DNA of 64,000 nucleotides, taken from contig CAYJPN010000024.1 in assembly GCA_964372115.1 (NCBI GenBank), positions 1-64,000 of the forward strand. The letters are read 5' to 3'. The translations under genes were made by a program, and so were the position numbers. This DNA is from CG2-30-36-16 sp964372115 (GTDB taxonomy: Bacteria > Bacteroidota > Ignavibacteria > Ignavibacteriales > Ignavibacteriaceae). The notes under the pieces are model-generated. The model saw nothing but the letters and a program-made list of their open reading frames with translations. It was not told the origin of the DNA and did not search any database. Each line of letters begins with the position of its first letter. The stretch's first letter is position 1. Positions 17,937 to 25,812 of this stretch are shown piece by piece.

Positions 17937-19496
17937 ATGAAAAAAATATTACTGTTACAGATTATATTATTGGGATTATTATTTGCCTCTTGCTACGACA
18001 ACCCGGCTGATAACCCTACAGGTAATTTGCCTCCCGATACAGGCTTGTTTCTCAACCCGGACAGTACAATCAGCCAGCAGCCAAGTCGGCTGCGTGTAAG
18101 CTGGTGGGGTGATGATCCGGATGGTCTTATTGCAGGCTTCTTCTGCAAATGGGAAGGAATTGACTCTTCATGGTTTTTTACACCAAGCAATGATTCAATC
18201 TTTTCTTTGCCCATCGGAACTATAGATACAAGTTTTAATTTTAAGGTATCTGCCGCCGACGACCAGGGCAATGGCGTTTACGATACAAAAATATTTCAAA
18301 ACGGAATTGAATACGGCGCCGAACCTTTTATTGATGCAAACGGTGATGGTATCTATAATCCCGGCGAGAAGTTTTATGATATCGGTTTAATTGACCCAAC
18401 ACCGGCTGCATTACCGTTTCCTATAAAAAATTCTACGCCAACAATAGAATGGAACGAATTAACTGTTCTGCCGGATACATCTTTCCCTGTGATGACTTTC
18501 GGTTGGAATGCTGATGATCTTGACGGTATCGAATCAATAACCAGTATAGATTTAGCTCTTAACGATACTACAAATTTTATAACGTTAGCCGGAAACGTTA
18601 GATTAATAACACTTCGTACGTTTGACTTTACAACTAACAGTCCGCAGATGGAAATTCTTATCAACGGATCCGAACAAAACATATCAACCGAAAAACTTTC
18701 AGGAATAAAGCTGGATGATTTTAATCGTATCTATATACGAGCCACGGATATTTCCGGATCCAGCAGTTCGTTTAAGCAATTACCGGATACAAGCAAAACT
18801 TGGTTTGTAAAAAAACCAAAAGGTAAATTGCTTTTAGTTGACGATTATGTTTCCAGTGCCAACGACGAAGCAATGGTAAACCAGTTTTATAAAAATTCGT
18901 TTAATGCAATTAATGGCGGTGTATTTATAGATAAATACGAGATTCTCGATCTTAAAAACACAAATCTTCCTTACGAAAATGTAACTTTTTTACAGACTCT
19001 AAAAATGTTCAATTATATCTACTGGTACTCAGCTTCCAGTCCGCGTTTAGATTTGCTAAATGTACTGACAAACAAGTTTGTTGATGCCGGCGGTAAAATT
19101 GCATTTTCAATGACTTTTCAGGATTCCTCATCAAGTTTTGCTTTTGATGTCACATCCCTTCAAGGCTTTTTGCCGATCGAATCACTCGGGCAGAAAAAAC
19201 CTATTAGTTTTTTATTTTCAGGAGATTTAGTTCCTTCATCAAGCGGAGTTAGTTATCCGCAGTTAAAAATATCTTCTACCGTATCTTCAGTCCGTACTTT
19301 TGTGCCGAATGAAATATCGGCAGAGAAAATTTACAAAATTACAAGCACACAGCTTACCGGAAATATTGCGTTTATGACAAACGCAAAAAATTTATTTTTT
19401 ATCGGTTTACCTTTGCATCAGTTAAACGGCGGTGCAGGCAATGTTGTCCCGATGCTTGAAAAATTATTTGTTGAAGATTTTGGATATACGCCATGA
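17937..19496 (+). CDS. Secretion-operon lipoprotein, unknown family (519 aa)
   Basis: The N terminus is a lipoprotein signal: hydrophobic MKKILLLQIILLGLLFASC with the lipobox ending at C19, followed by a Pro/Asn/Asp-rich linker. An Ig/fibronectin-like region follows (RLRVSWWGDDPDGLIAGF), then a DANGDGIYNPGE loop that resembles a calcium site. The C-terminal half (about residues 295-519, starting GKLLLVDDYV) has alternating hydrophobic strands and helices like a Rossmann/ThuA-type fold. This is an impression, not an assignment. The stop codon overlaps the TonB receptor start (ATGA), so the two are translationally coupled; the protein may be a surface partner of that receptor. Confidence 0.8.
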   Translation: MKKILLLQIILLGLLFASCYDNPADNPTGNLPPDTGLFLNPDSTISQQPSRLRVSWWGDDPDGLIAGFFCKWEGIDSSWFFTPSNDSIFSLPIGTIDTSFNFKVSAADDQGNGVYDTKIFQNGIEYGAEPFIDANGDGIYNPGEKFYDIGLIDPTPAALPFPIKNSTPTIEWNELTVLPDTSFPVMTFGWNADDLDGIESITSIDLALNDTTNFITLAGNVRLITLRTFDFTTNSPQMEILINGSEQNISTEKLSGIKLDDFNRIYIRATDISGSSSSFKQLPDTSKTWFVKKPKGKLLLVDDYVSSANDEAMVNQFYKNSFNAINGGVFIDKYEILDLKNTNLPYENVTFLQTLKMFNYIYWYSASSPRLDLLNVLTNKFVDAGGKIAFSMTFQDSSSSFAFDVTSLQGFLPIESLGQKKPISFLFSGDLVPSSSGVSYPQLKISSTVSSVRTFVPNEISAEKIYKITSTQLTGNIAFMTNAKNLFFIGLPLHQLNGGAGNVVPMLEKLFVEDFGYTP

Positions 19497-22297
19497 GAAA
19501 GATTCTGCTACTAATAATATTGTTTTCTTCTATGGTTTTTGCTCAGAGTACCGGAACAATTTCCGGAAAAGTTACCGATGCAAAAACCGGAGAAGAGTTG
19601 ATAGGCGTGAATGTAATCCTTAAAGGAACCTACTACGGAGCAGCTACTGATTTAAGCGGTAAATTTCAAATTATAAATATTTCGCCCGGTAATTATACCG
19701 TTGAAATATCATTAATAGGTTACAAAACTGTTCAATTTACCGGCACTAAAGTTAGTTCAAATAAAACTACCGAAATAAATGTTAAGTTAGAAGAGACGGT
19801 TTTAACTCTTGAGCAGGATGTAGTGGTAATCGGTGATAAACCATTAATGGATGTTGAGGAAACACAGAGTAAAAAAACAATTTCTAGAGAAGACATTGAA
19901 GCCTCAATTGTAGAAAACATTAGTGATATTGTAACCCAGCAGGCAGGTGTTGTAAAATCAGATAACTCAATTCATATTCGTGGCGGTAGAGCATACGAAA
20001 ATGCGTTTTTGCTTGATGGCGTTTCTGTTCAGGATCCACTTGCAGGTACCGGTTTCGGACTTCAATTAAGCGCAAACTCAATTGAGGAAATAGAAGTGAT
20101 AACTGGTGGTTTTAATGCAGAATTTGGTCAGGCAACATCCGGTGTTGTTAATGTTAAAACGCGCGAAGGAAGTAACACCTATAAAGGATATCTTTCTTAT
20201 AAGAGAGATAATCTTGGAAATCGCGATTCATACCATATTTTTAACCAAGAAATACTTGAAGCAAATATAAGTGGACCTGAACCGCTAACACAAATAATAC
20301 TTCCGTTATTAGGAATAAAACTTCCTGGTGAAATATCTGTTTTCGGTAGTTTTTATGTTGGCATGAGCGATGGAATTACACAGGGTTATTATAAGCCAAC
20401 AGCAGTGCAACTTTATTCATCAACTTTCGGCGGAACCCGCTTTGCACCGCGTGCGGAAAATAGCTGGTTCTGGCTCGGGAAAATTACTTACAAGATAACA
20501 CCGACCATAAAACTCGGTTATTCCTATAATCAATCAGTTGATATCAATCAGAACTCGCAGTCTTTACAAAGTAATCTTGAATATGTTGAGCCGAGTCCAG
20601 GTTATCAATACGAGTTTCAAAATATTTTGGACCAGGCAAATACATTTACTCACAACAACAAGTATAACTCGCTTGCATTAACACATACATTAAATTCTCG
20701 TACATTTTACGAACTTAAGTTTAATTATTTTTATACAAATTTAAGAGCTGATGCAAACGGCGTAGCGTGGAATAAATATACTGAACCAAAAGATATTCCT
20801 AATTTTCCGGTTGAGTATTATAATGGAAACCGCGATACCGTTGGTATGATTCCGGGTGATGGTTTTTGGGATGTTGGTAATCCGTTTACCTGGCGTGATC
20901 ATTTCGTTCAGAAATATTCTGTGCGCGGTGATATCACAAGTTTTTTTGATGAAAAAAATAAATTCAAAGCAGGTTTTAACTTAGACTTCGAAGAGATGCA
21001 AGTTATTAGCATTTTCAAACCTTGGGTTGGAGAACTCGGTTTGAATAATGATATATATCGTGTGTATCCTGCTACCGGCGCCTTTTACGCGCAAGACAAT
21101 ATAAATTTTTCAGGAATGATTCTTAATTTCGGTATGCGTCTCGATTACTGGTTCCCCGGTAAGTATGTTGATGACGCAGTGAACAACTCTGCTGTAGTTA
21201 CTATACCCGACCAGACAAGGGAAAATTACAAAAGCGATACTTTCGGATGGTTCGGCGATCGGAGATTTAAAGCGCGTTTAAGTCCGCGTCTCGGTATCTC
21301 TCATCCGGTTTCGGATAACCAAACATTGTTTTTTTCCTACGGACATTTTAGCAAATGGCCAAACCCGCAGTTTGTTTATGCAAAACTCGATCCGCTTAAT
21401 GCAAAATCGTCATTCCAAAAATTTGGTAACCCGAACCTCGATCCTGAGACAAAAGTTTCTTATGAGATAGGTGTAAAAACTCAATTTACAAATGATGATG
21501 TTTTGACAATAACAGCATACTATAACGATATTTTTGATTATGTAAGCACAAGAACGGCATTAATTAGTTCCGCCCGCTTTGCTACACAACGATTTATAAC
21601 TTACGTAAATTCCGATTACGCACGTTCAAGAGGCTTGGAAATAGAATACAAAAAACGTATTGGAAAATGGTACACAGGTTCAGCATCCTTCAGTTATGCA
21701 ATTGTTACCGGTAAAAGTTCATCTCCTGATGAGGGAGTATTAGTTTTAAGAGGTGATCTTAACGAATCAATAAAAGAAGAATATCTCTCATGGGATAGAC
21801 CATTTACCGCAACTATAACTTCAAATTTTTATGTTGAAAAGAATAACCCGCTCTTTGGATTTGGAAGCGGAATTTTAGACGATTATTCGATCTATCTTCG
21901 CATGTTTTTCCAATCGGGCAAAAGATACACTCCGGCAATTGCCACAGGCAGCTACGATTTACAGGGAAGACCCGAGTATGAATATTTAGTTTCGGATAGG
22001 AACAGCAAAATAGCCGATAACTGGTTTTGGGTTGATTTGAACTTTGAAAAAAGCTTCAGCATAAGCGCTCTTAAATTCTCGCTGTTTGTTGAAGTGAATA
22101 ATTTATTGGATACAAAAAATTCAGCCATTGTGAACCCTGTTACCGGCGAAGCCTATGAATATGGAGACCCTGTACCGAATTCGTGGAATGATCCAAGGTT
22201 TCCGGACCTTCAGGCTCCACTGAACCCTTATCCCTTTAACCCGGCGCGTTATCTAACCCGTCGTAATATAAAATTCGGAGTAAGCTTAAGATTTTGA
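19493..22297 (+). CDS. TonB-dependent outer-membrane receptor with carboxypeptidase-like N-terminal domain (934 aa)
   Basis: After a signal peptide (MRKILLLIILFSSMVFAQ), residues about 22-105 form a carboxypeptidase D regulatory-like domain (GTISGKVTDAKTGEELIGVNV, FQIINISPGNYTVEI). The TonB plug follows at about 125-235 (VENISDIVTQQAGVV, IHIRGGRAYENAFLLDGV, EIEVITGGFNAEFGQATSGVV). The remainder is a long beta-barrel ending in a terminal Phe (FGVSLRF), as outer-membrane barrels do. Such receptors import large ligands with energy from TonB. No SusD-like partner lies beside it, so SusC-type glycan uptake is not indicated. It is coupled to the lipoprotein before it and the PorV-like gene one base after it. 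Confidence 0.93.
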   Translation: MRKILLLIILFSSMVFAQSTGTISGKVTDAKTGEELIGVNVILKGTYYGAATDLSGKFQIINISPGNYTVEISLIGYKTVQFTGTKVSSNKTTEINVKLEETVLTLEQDVVVIGDKPLMDVEETQSKKTISREDIEASIVENISDIVTQQAGVVKSDNSIHIRGGRAYENAFLLDGVSVQDPLAGTGFGLQLSANSIEEIEVITGGFNAEFGQATSGVVNVKTREGSNTYKGYLSYKRDNLGNRDSYHIFNQEILEANISGPEPLTQIILPLLGIKLPGEISVFGSFYVGMSDGITQGYYKPTAVQLYSSTFGGTRFAPRAENSWFWLGKITYKITPTIKLGYSYNQSVDINQNSQSLQSNLEYVEPSPGYQYEFQNILDQANTFTHNNKYNSLALTHTLNSRTFYELKFNYFYTNLRADANGVAWNKYTEPKDIPNFPVEYYNGNRDTVGMIPGDGFWDVGNPFTWRDHFVQKYSVRGDITSFFDEKNKFKAGFNLDFEEMQVISIFKPWVGELGLNNDIYRVYPATGAFYAQDNINFSGMILNFGMRLDYWFPGKYVDDAVNNSAVVTIPDQTRENYKSDTFGWFGDRRFKARLSPRLGISHPVSDNQTLFFSYGHFSKWPNPQFVYAKLDPLNAKSSFQKFGNPNLDPETKVSYEIGVKTQFTNDDVLTITAYYNDIFDYVSTRTALISSARFATQRFITYVNSDYARSRGLEIEYKKRIGKWYTGSASFSYAIVTGKSSSPDEGVLVLRGDLNESIKEEYLSWDRPFTATITSNFYVEKNNPLFGFGSGILDDYSIYLRMFFQSGKRYTPAIATGSYDLQGRPEYEYLVSDRNSKIADNWFWVDLNFEKSFSISALKFSLFVEVNNLLDTKNSAIVNPVTGEAYEYGDPVPNSWNDPRFPDLQAPLNPYPFNPARYLTRRNIKFGVSLRF

Positions 22298-22298
22298 T

Positions 22299-23276
22299 AT
22301 GAAAAAATTAGCAATTCTTTTACTGTTATTAGTTTCCATTGTTGATATCCGGGCGCAGTTATTTCCCGTGCTTGGCGGGCAGCGTGCCGGTATTTCTACA
22401 GCGCAATTTTTAAAAATTGGGGTCGGCAGCAGAGCCGAAGCAATGGGCGGAGCTTTTGTTGCTGTAGCAAATGACGCATCGGCGTTGTTCTGGAATCCAG
22501 CCGGATTGGCTCAATTTTCCCAGGACCAGGTTTTGTTCTCGCATAACAAATGGGTTGTAGATATCAATCACGATTTTCTCGGCGCTGTTTACCATTTAGA
22601 TGGTTCCAATTCCTTCGGTTTAGCGTTGACCTCTTTATCTATGGAAAAGATGAAAGTTACAACCGAGTTTGCTCCTTTTGGAACCGGAGAATATTTTGGA
22701 TTTGGCGATCTCGCTATTGCATTTACTTATGCAAGAAAGATGACCGAGCAGTTTAGTTTCGGCGGAACAATCCGGTATATGGAAGAGACTCTTGATAAAT
22801 TGAAAATGCGCGGTGTAATGATTGACCTCGGTACATATTATTGGACAGGTCTCGGCTCTACGCGATTTGCGGTTTCTGTTTCTAATTTTGGTAACCAACT
22901 TGCGCCGGATGGCGAAGTTGTATTGATCGGCTCAAGAACAGTAAGCAGCTGGCAGGCATTTTCACCGCCAACCATATTCAGAATCGGTTTTGCATTTGAA
23001 CCTTATGAAACTGAAGACAATAGAGTGACTACTTCTATTCAATTAAATCACCCGAATGATAACAGCGAAAACGTTGCTATGGGAGCTGAATACTCCTGGA
23101 GAAACACCTTTTACGTACGAGGCGGTTACAAGTTTAATGTTGAAGAGCAGAATTATTCTTTCGGAGCTGGTATAAACGTTCCAATAAGTATTGCCGAATT
23201 TTCATTGGATTATGCTTATTCCAATTTTACAAGGCTCGGTACTGCACACAGGTTTTCAATCATTTTAGGACTATGA
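22299..23276 (+). CDS. PorV/PorQ-family outer-membrane protein (325 aa)
   Basis: The signal peptide (MKKLAILLLLLVSIVDIRAQ) is followed by the PorV/PorQ family signature near the N terminus (FLKIGVGSRAEAMGGAF, VANDASALFWNPAGLA) and a 14-strand-like barrel ending in the hydrophobic FSIILGL. In T9SS, PorV shuttles exported cargo from the SprA translocon to the attachment complex. A family member sitting between a TonB receptor and T9SS cargo genes suggests a dedicated surface-delivery role. It begins one base after the receptor stop codon and overlaps the next gene's start. Whether it is the main PorV or a paralogue cannot be told from this window. Confidence 0.88.
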   Translation: MKKLAILLLLLVSIVDIRAQLFPVLGGQRAGISTAQFLKIGVGSRAEAMGGAFVAVANDASALFWNPAGLAQFSQDQVLFSHNKWVVDINHDFLGAVYHLDGSNSFGLALTSLSMEKMKVTTEFAPFGTGEYFGFGDLAIAFTYARKMTEQFSFGGTIRYMEETLDKLKMRGVMIDLGTYYWTGLGSTRFAVSVSNFGNQLAPDGEVVLIGSRTVSSWQAFSPPTIFRIGFAFEPYETEDNRVTTSIQLNHPNDNSENVAMGAEYSWRNTFYVRGGYKFNVEEQNYSFGAGINVPISIAEFSLDYAYSNFTRLGTAHRFSIILGL

Positions 23277-24361
23277 TGAAATTAAGATTTTTATTGTTTC
23301 TTGCTTTAGCTTCAATAGCTTTAATTCTTGTTAGTTGCGATACGGGTTTTGATATCGATCAATTTAAAACCTTAGATAGTAATGCTAATATTGGTGGCGA
23401 TACAGTTTATATACAATTAAACCCTGCATGGGAAGGGTTTAATAATCCTCAAGATCTTATTGTCGGAAGAGAACCATTTATCTACGTTGCAGATACTGAT
23501 AATGATAGAATTGTAATGATGAATCTTGATGGTCAGGTTTTAGGGTCTAGAAGTGTAAAAAGGCCGGTTGCAATTGCACAGGATTTTAGATTTAATTTGA
23601 TAGTTTGCGCTGAGCTGGATACAACTGTAAACGGTGTTACACAATCATATAGTGCGGTATTTAAATACGATCTCTTTGCTGCAAATCATAGAATTGAAAA
23701 CGCTCCGGTACAAATGTTATTGCCGCGCTCAAACGATTTTAATTTCCCTCAAAGAAAATATACTGCTGTAACTGTATTTTATGATAATTCATTTTATATT
23801 GGAAGAACAGGACCGAACAACTCAAACATGGTTGACCCTGACAATTCTCTTCTTCAATTTAAAGTTAAAAAACTTGCAAATGGTACTCTTAAAGATACTT
23901 TAATTGGTCGTGTTGCCGGGTTGGACCCAACTGGCTCGGGTTTAAGAGCTGTTAACCAGGTTAGCTCACTTACATCACTCGGTAAAAGAAATTATGATAT
24001 TATCGCCACAATGACTGGTCCGAATAACTTCAAAGCCCAATGGATGCAATATATACAGAGTGTTGAATTTACAGGTTATGTTAATGTTTTAATGCCTGGA
24101 GCTACACAGATGATGGTTCCAGCCCGGTTTGACAGACCCGAGGGCAGCGCTGTAGATAATGCCGGTAATATGTTTATTGCTGACGCCGGTAAGGATAGTG
24201 TTTTTAAGTATAATACTTTTGGCGATGAACTTCAGTCATTCGGCGGTCCGGCAGTTTTTGATGAACCAAGCGCGGTCGCTTATTTCGATAAAACTCTTTA
24301 CGTTGCCGACAAAAAAAACAACCGCATCGTTCGCTTTGTATTATCGACAGACATAAGATAA
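23273..24361 (+). CDS. NHL-repeat beta-propeller lipoprotein (362 aa)
   Basis: A lipoprotein signal ends at C22 (ALASIALILVSC). Beta-propeller repeats of the NHL type follow: FNNPQDLIVGREPFIYVADTD near the N terminus, then FDRPEGSAVDNAGNMFIADAG and FDEPSAVAYFDKTLYVADKK near the C terminus, each ending in an N/D-R-I/V-V segment. The middle third is more divergent. Such propellers usually bind proteins or ligands, or act as lyases; no catalytic residues are obvious. It overlaps the PorV-like stop codon by four bases and is followed two bases later by the EEP gene, so it belongs to the same transcript. A surface or periplasmic scaffold role is an inference. Confidence 0.85.
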   Translation: MMKLRFLLFLALASIALILVSCDTGFDIDQFKTLDSNANIGGDTVYIQLNPAWEGFNNPQDLIVGREPFIYVADTDNDRIVMMNLDGQVLGSRSVKRPVAIAQDFRFNLIVCAELDTTVNGVTQSYSAVFKYDLFAANHRIENAPVQMLLPRSNDFNFPQRKYTAVTVFYDNSFYIGRTGPNNSNMVDPDNSLLQFKVKKLANGTLKDTLIGRVAGLDPTGSGLRAVNQVSSLTSLGKRNYDIIATMTGPNNFKAQWMQYIQSVEFTGYVNVLMPGATQMMVPARFDRPEGSAVDNAGNMFIADAGKDSVFKYNTFGDELQSFGGPAVFDEPSAVAYFDKTLYVADKKNNRIVRFVLSTDIR

Positions 24362-24363
24362 TA

Positions 24364-25590
24364 ATGAAAAAGATAACTCTTGCATTATTTTGCGCGCTGA
24401 CAATTTTCGGTCAGTTTAGTTATAGCCAGCACAAACTCAGAGTTGCCGCATATAATCTTTTAAATTATTCTGATTATTCCAACGATGCACGTAATCAGAG
24501 CTTTCAAACTGTTATTAATACCATGAAACCCGATGTCCTCGCAGTTGAGGAAATCAAATCCCTATCGGCGGTAAATCAGTTCCTTACAAACGTTATGGGC
24601 TCTAAATATAAAGCCGGTACTTTTATAGACGGACCTGATACGGATAATGCATTATTCTACAGTGACTCTCTCTTTAACTTTATTTCTAATCAAAGAATTC
24701 CAACTCCACTGAGGGACATAAACCAGTTTACTCTTTCGCATAAATTTACCGGTGATACACTTATTATTTTTGTGGTTCATCTCAAAGCCAGCGAGGGCTC
24801 TACCAATGAGCAGGAGCGATTAGCTGAAGCTACAATTTTAAGAAATGTAACAAGTATTTTACCTGCTACCATAGACTTTCTTGTGATGGGAGATTTTAAT
24901 TTTTACAGTTCTTCAGAACCAGCTTATCAGAAACTTATTAATCAATCCACCCCCGGTTATTTCATTGACCCCAGTAGTTTAGTAGGTTCGTGGAATAACA
25001 ACAGTGCATATGCAAAGGTTCATTCACAATCGACACATACAACTGCAACCGGCGATTTTACGGGCGGCGGTTTAGATGATAGATTTGACATGATTTTAAT
25101 GTCTTCTGCTTTAATGAGTCCCGGAAAAATTGACTATGCCGACAGCAGTTATGCACCTTTTGGAAACGATGGTTATCATTTTAATAGAGCAATAAATGAA
25201 CAGCCCTTTTTAATTATATCGGGTACTGTAGCAAACGCTTTATTTAATAGTTCTGATCATTTACCTGTTTATGCCGACTTCTATTTCGGTGTAGCTGTCT
25301 CCGTTGATAATGAAAAAATAAGTATAAGTGATTATAAACTATTTCAAAATTATCCTAATCCTTTTAATCCATCTACAACAATTGAATTCAGCGTCCCCCG
25401 GACACAACAAATTAAACTCGCTGTGTACGATCTTCTTGGCAGGGAAGTAAAAGTTGTTTTTAGTGGCATTGCACATGGCGGTATAAATAAATTTATTTTA
25501 TCGATGAATAACTTCTGCAGTGGTACTTACTTTTACCGTTTAGTTTCGGGTGATGTTACAATAACAAAAAAGTTTACACTGCTTAAATAA
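24364..25590 (+). CDS. T9SS-exported endonuclease/exonuclease/phosphatase-fold protein (408 aa)
   Basis: After a signal peptide (MKKITLALFCALTIFGQFSYSQ), the EEP catalytic fold is visible in order: N31 in VAAYNLLNY, the metal-binding Glu in LAVEEIK (62-63), VVHLKASEG...NEQERL, GDFNFY, DDRFDMILM and SSDHLPVYADF. The full set of metal and catalytic residues seems present, so it is probably an active Mg-dependent phosphodiesterase or phosphatase acting on nucleic acid, lipid or sugar phosphates outside the cell. The last 75 residues are a T9SS sorting domain (NYPNPFNPSTTIEFSVP, VYDLLGREVKVVF, KKFTLLK). It ends the seven-gene operon. The exact substrate is unknown. Confidence 0.9.
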   Translation: MKKITLALFCALTIFGQFSYSQHKLRVAAYNLLNYSDYSNDARNQSFQTVINTMKPDVLAVEEIKSLSAVNQFLTNVMGSKYKAGTFIDGPDTDNALFYSDSLFNFISNQRIPTPLRDINQFTLSHKFTGDTLIIFVVHLKASEGSTNEQERLAEATILRNVTSILPATIDFLVMGDFNFYSSSEPAYQKLINQSTPGYFIDPSSLVGSWNNNSAYAKVHSQSTHTTATGDFTGGGLDDRFDMILMSSALMSPGKIDYADSSYAPFGNDGYHFNRAINEQPFLIISGTVANALFNSSDHLPVYADFYFGVAVSVDNEKISISDYKLFQNYPNPFNPSTTIEFSVPRTQQIKLAVYDLLGREVKVVFSGIAHGGINKFILSMNNFCSGTYFYRLVSGDVTITKKFTLLK

Positions 25591-25602
25591 ATCTTCCGGT
25601 AG

Positions 25603-25634
25603 CTTGGTATTCTTATCCGAATAACAAGTTCTTT
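25603..25634 (+). terminator. Probable terminator of the seven-gene secretion operon
   Basis: A 10-bp stem with one mismatch (25603-25612 with 25619-25628) closes a 6-nt loop and is followed by a T-rich stretch (TTCTTT). It lies 12 bases past the EEP stop codon. Confidence 0.45.
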
Positions 25635-25812
25635 ACTCTACATTTCTTCCTTTAATCGTAAATTTTCGTTGATTACAAAGCAATAAAATTGCCTTGATAA
25701 TTTTACTAAATTCATTTATTTGGTAAATGCAAATAATCAATATCTTAACAGCTCAGGATTTTATCATATAACTTTTTACTGCATTTTATTTATTACATTA
25801 AATTGAGTAAGT

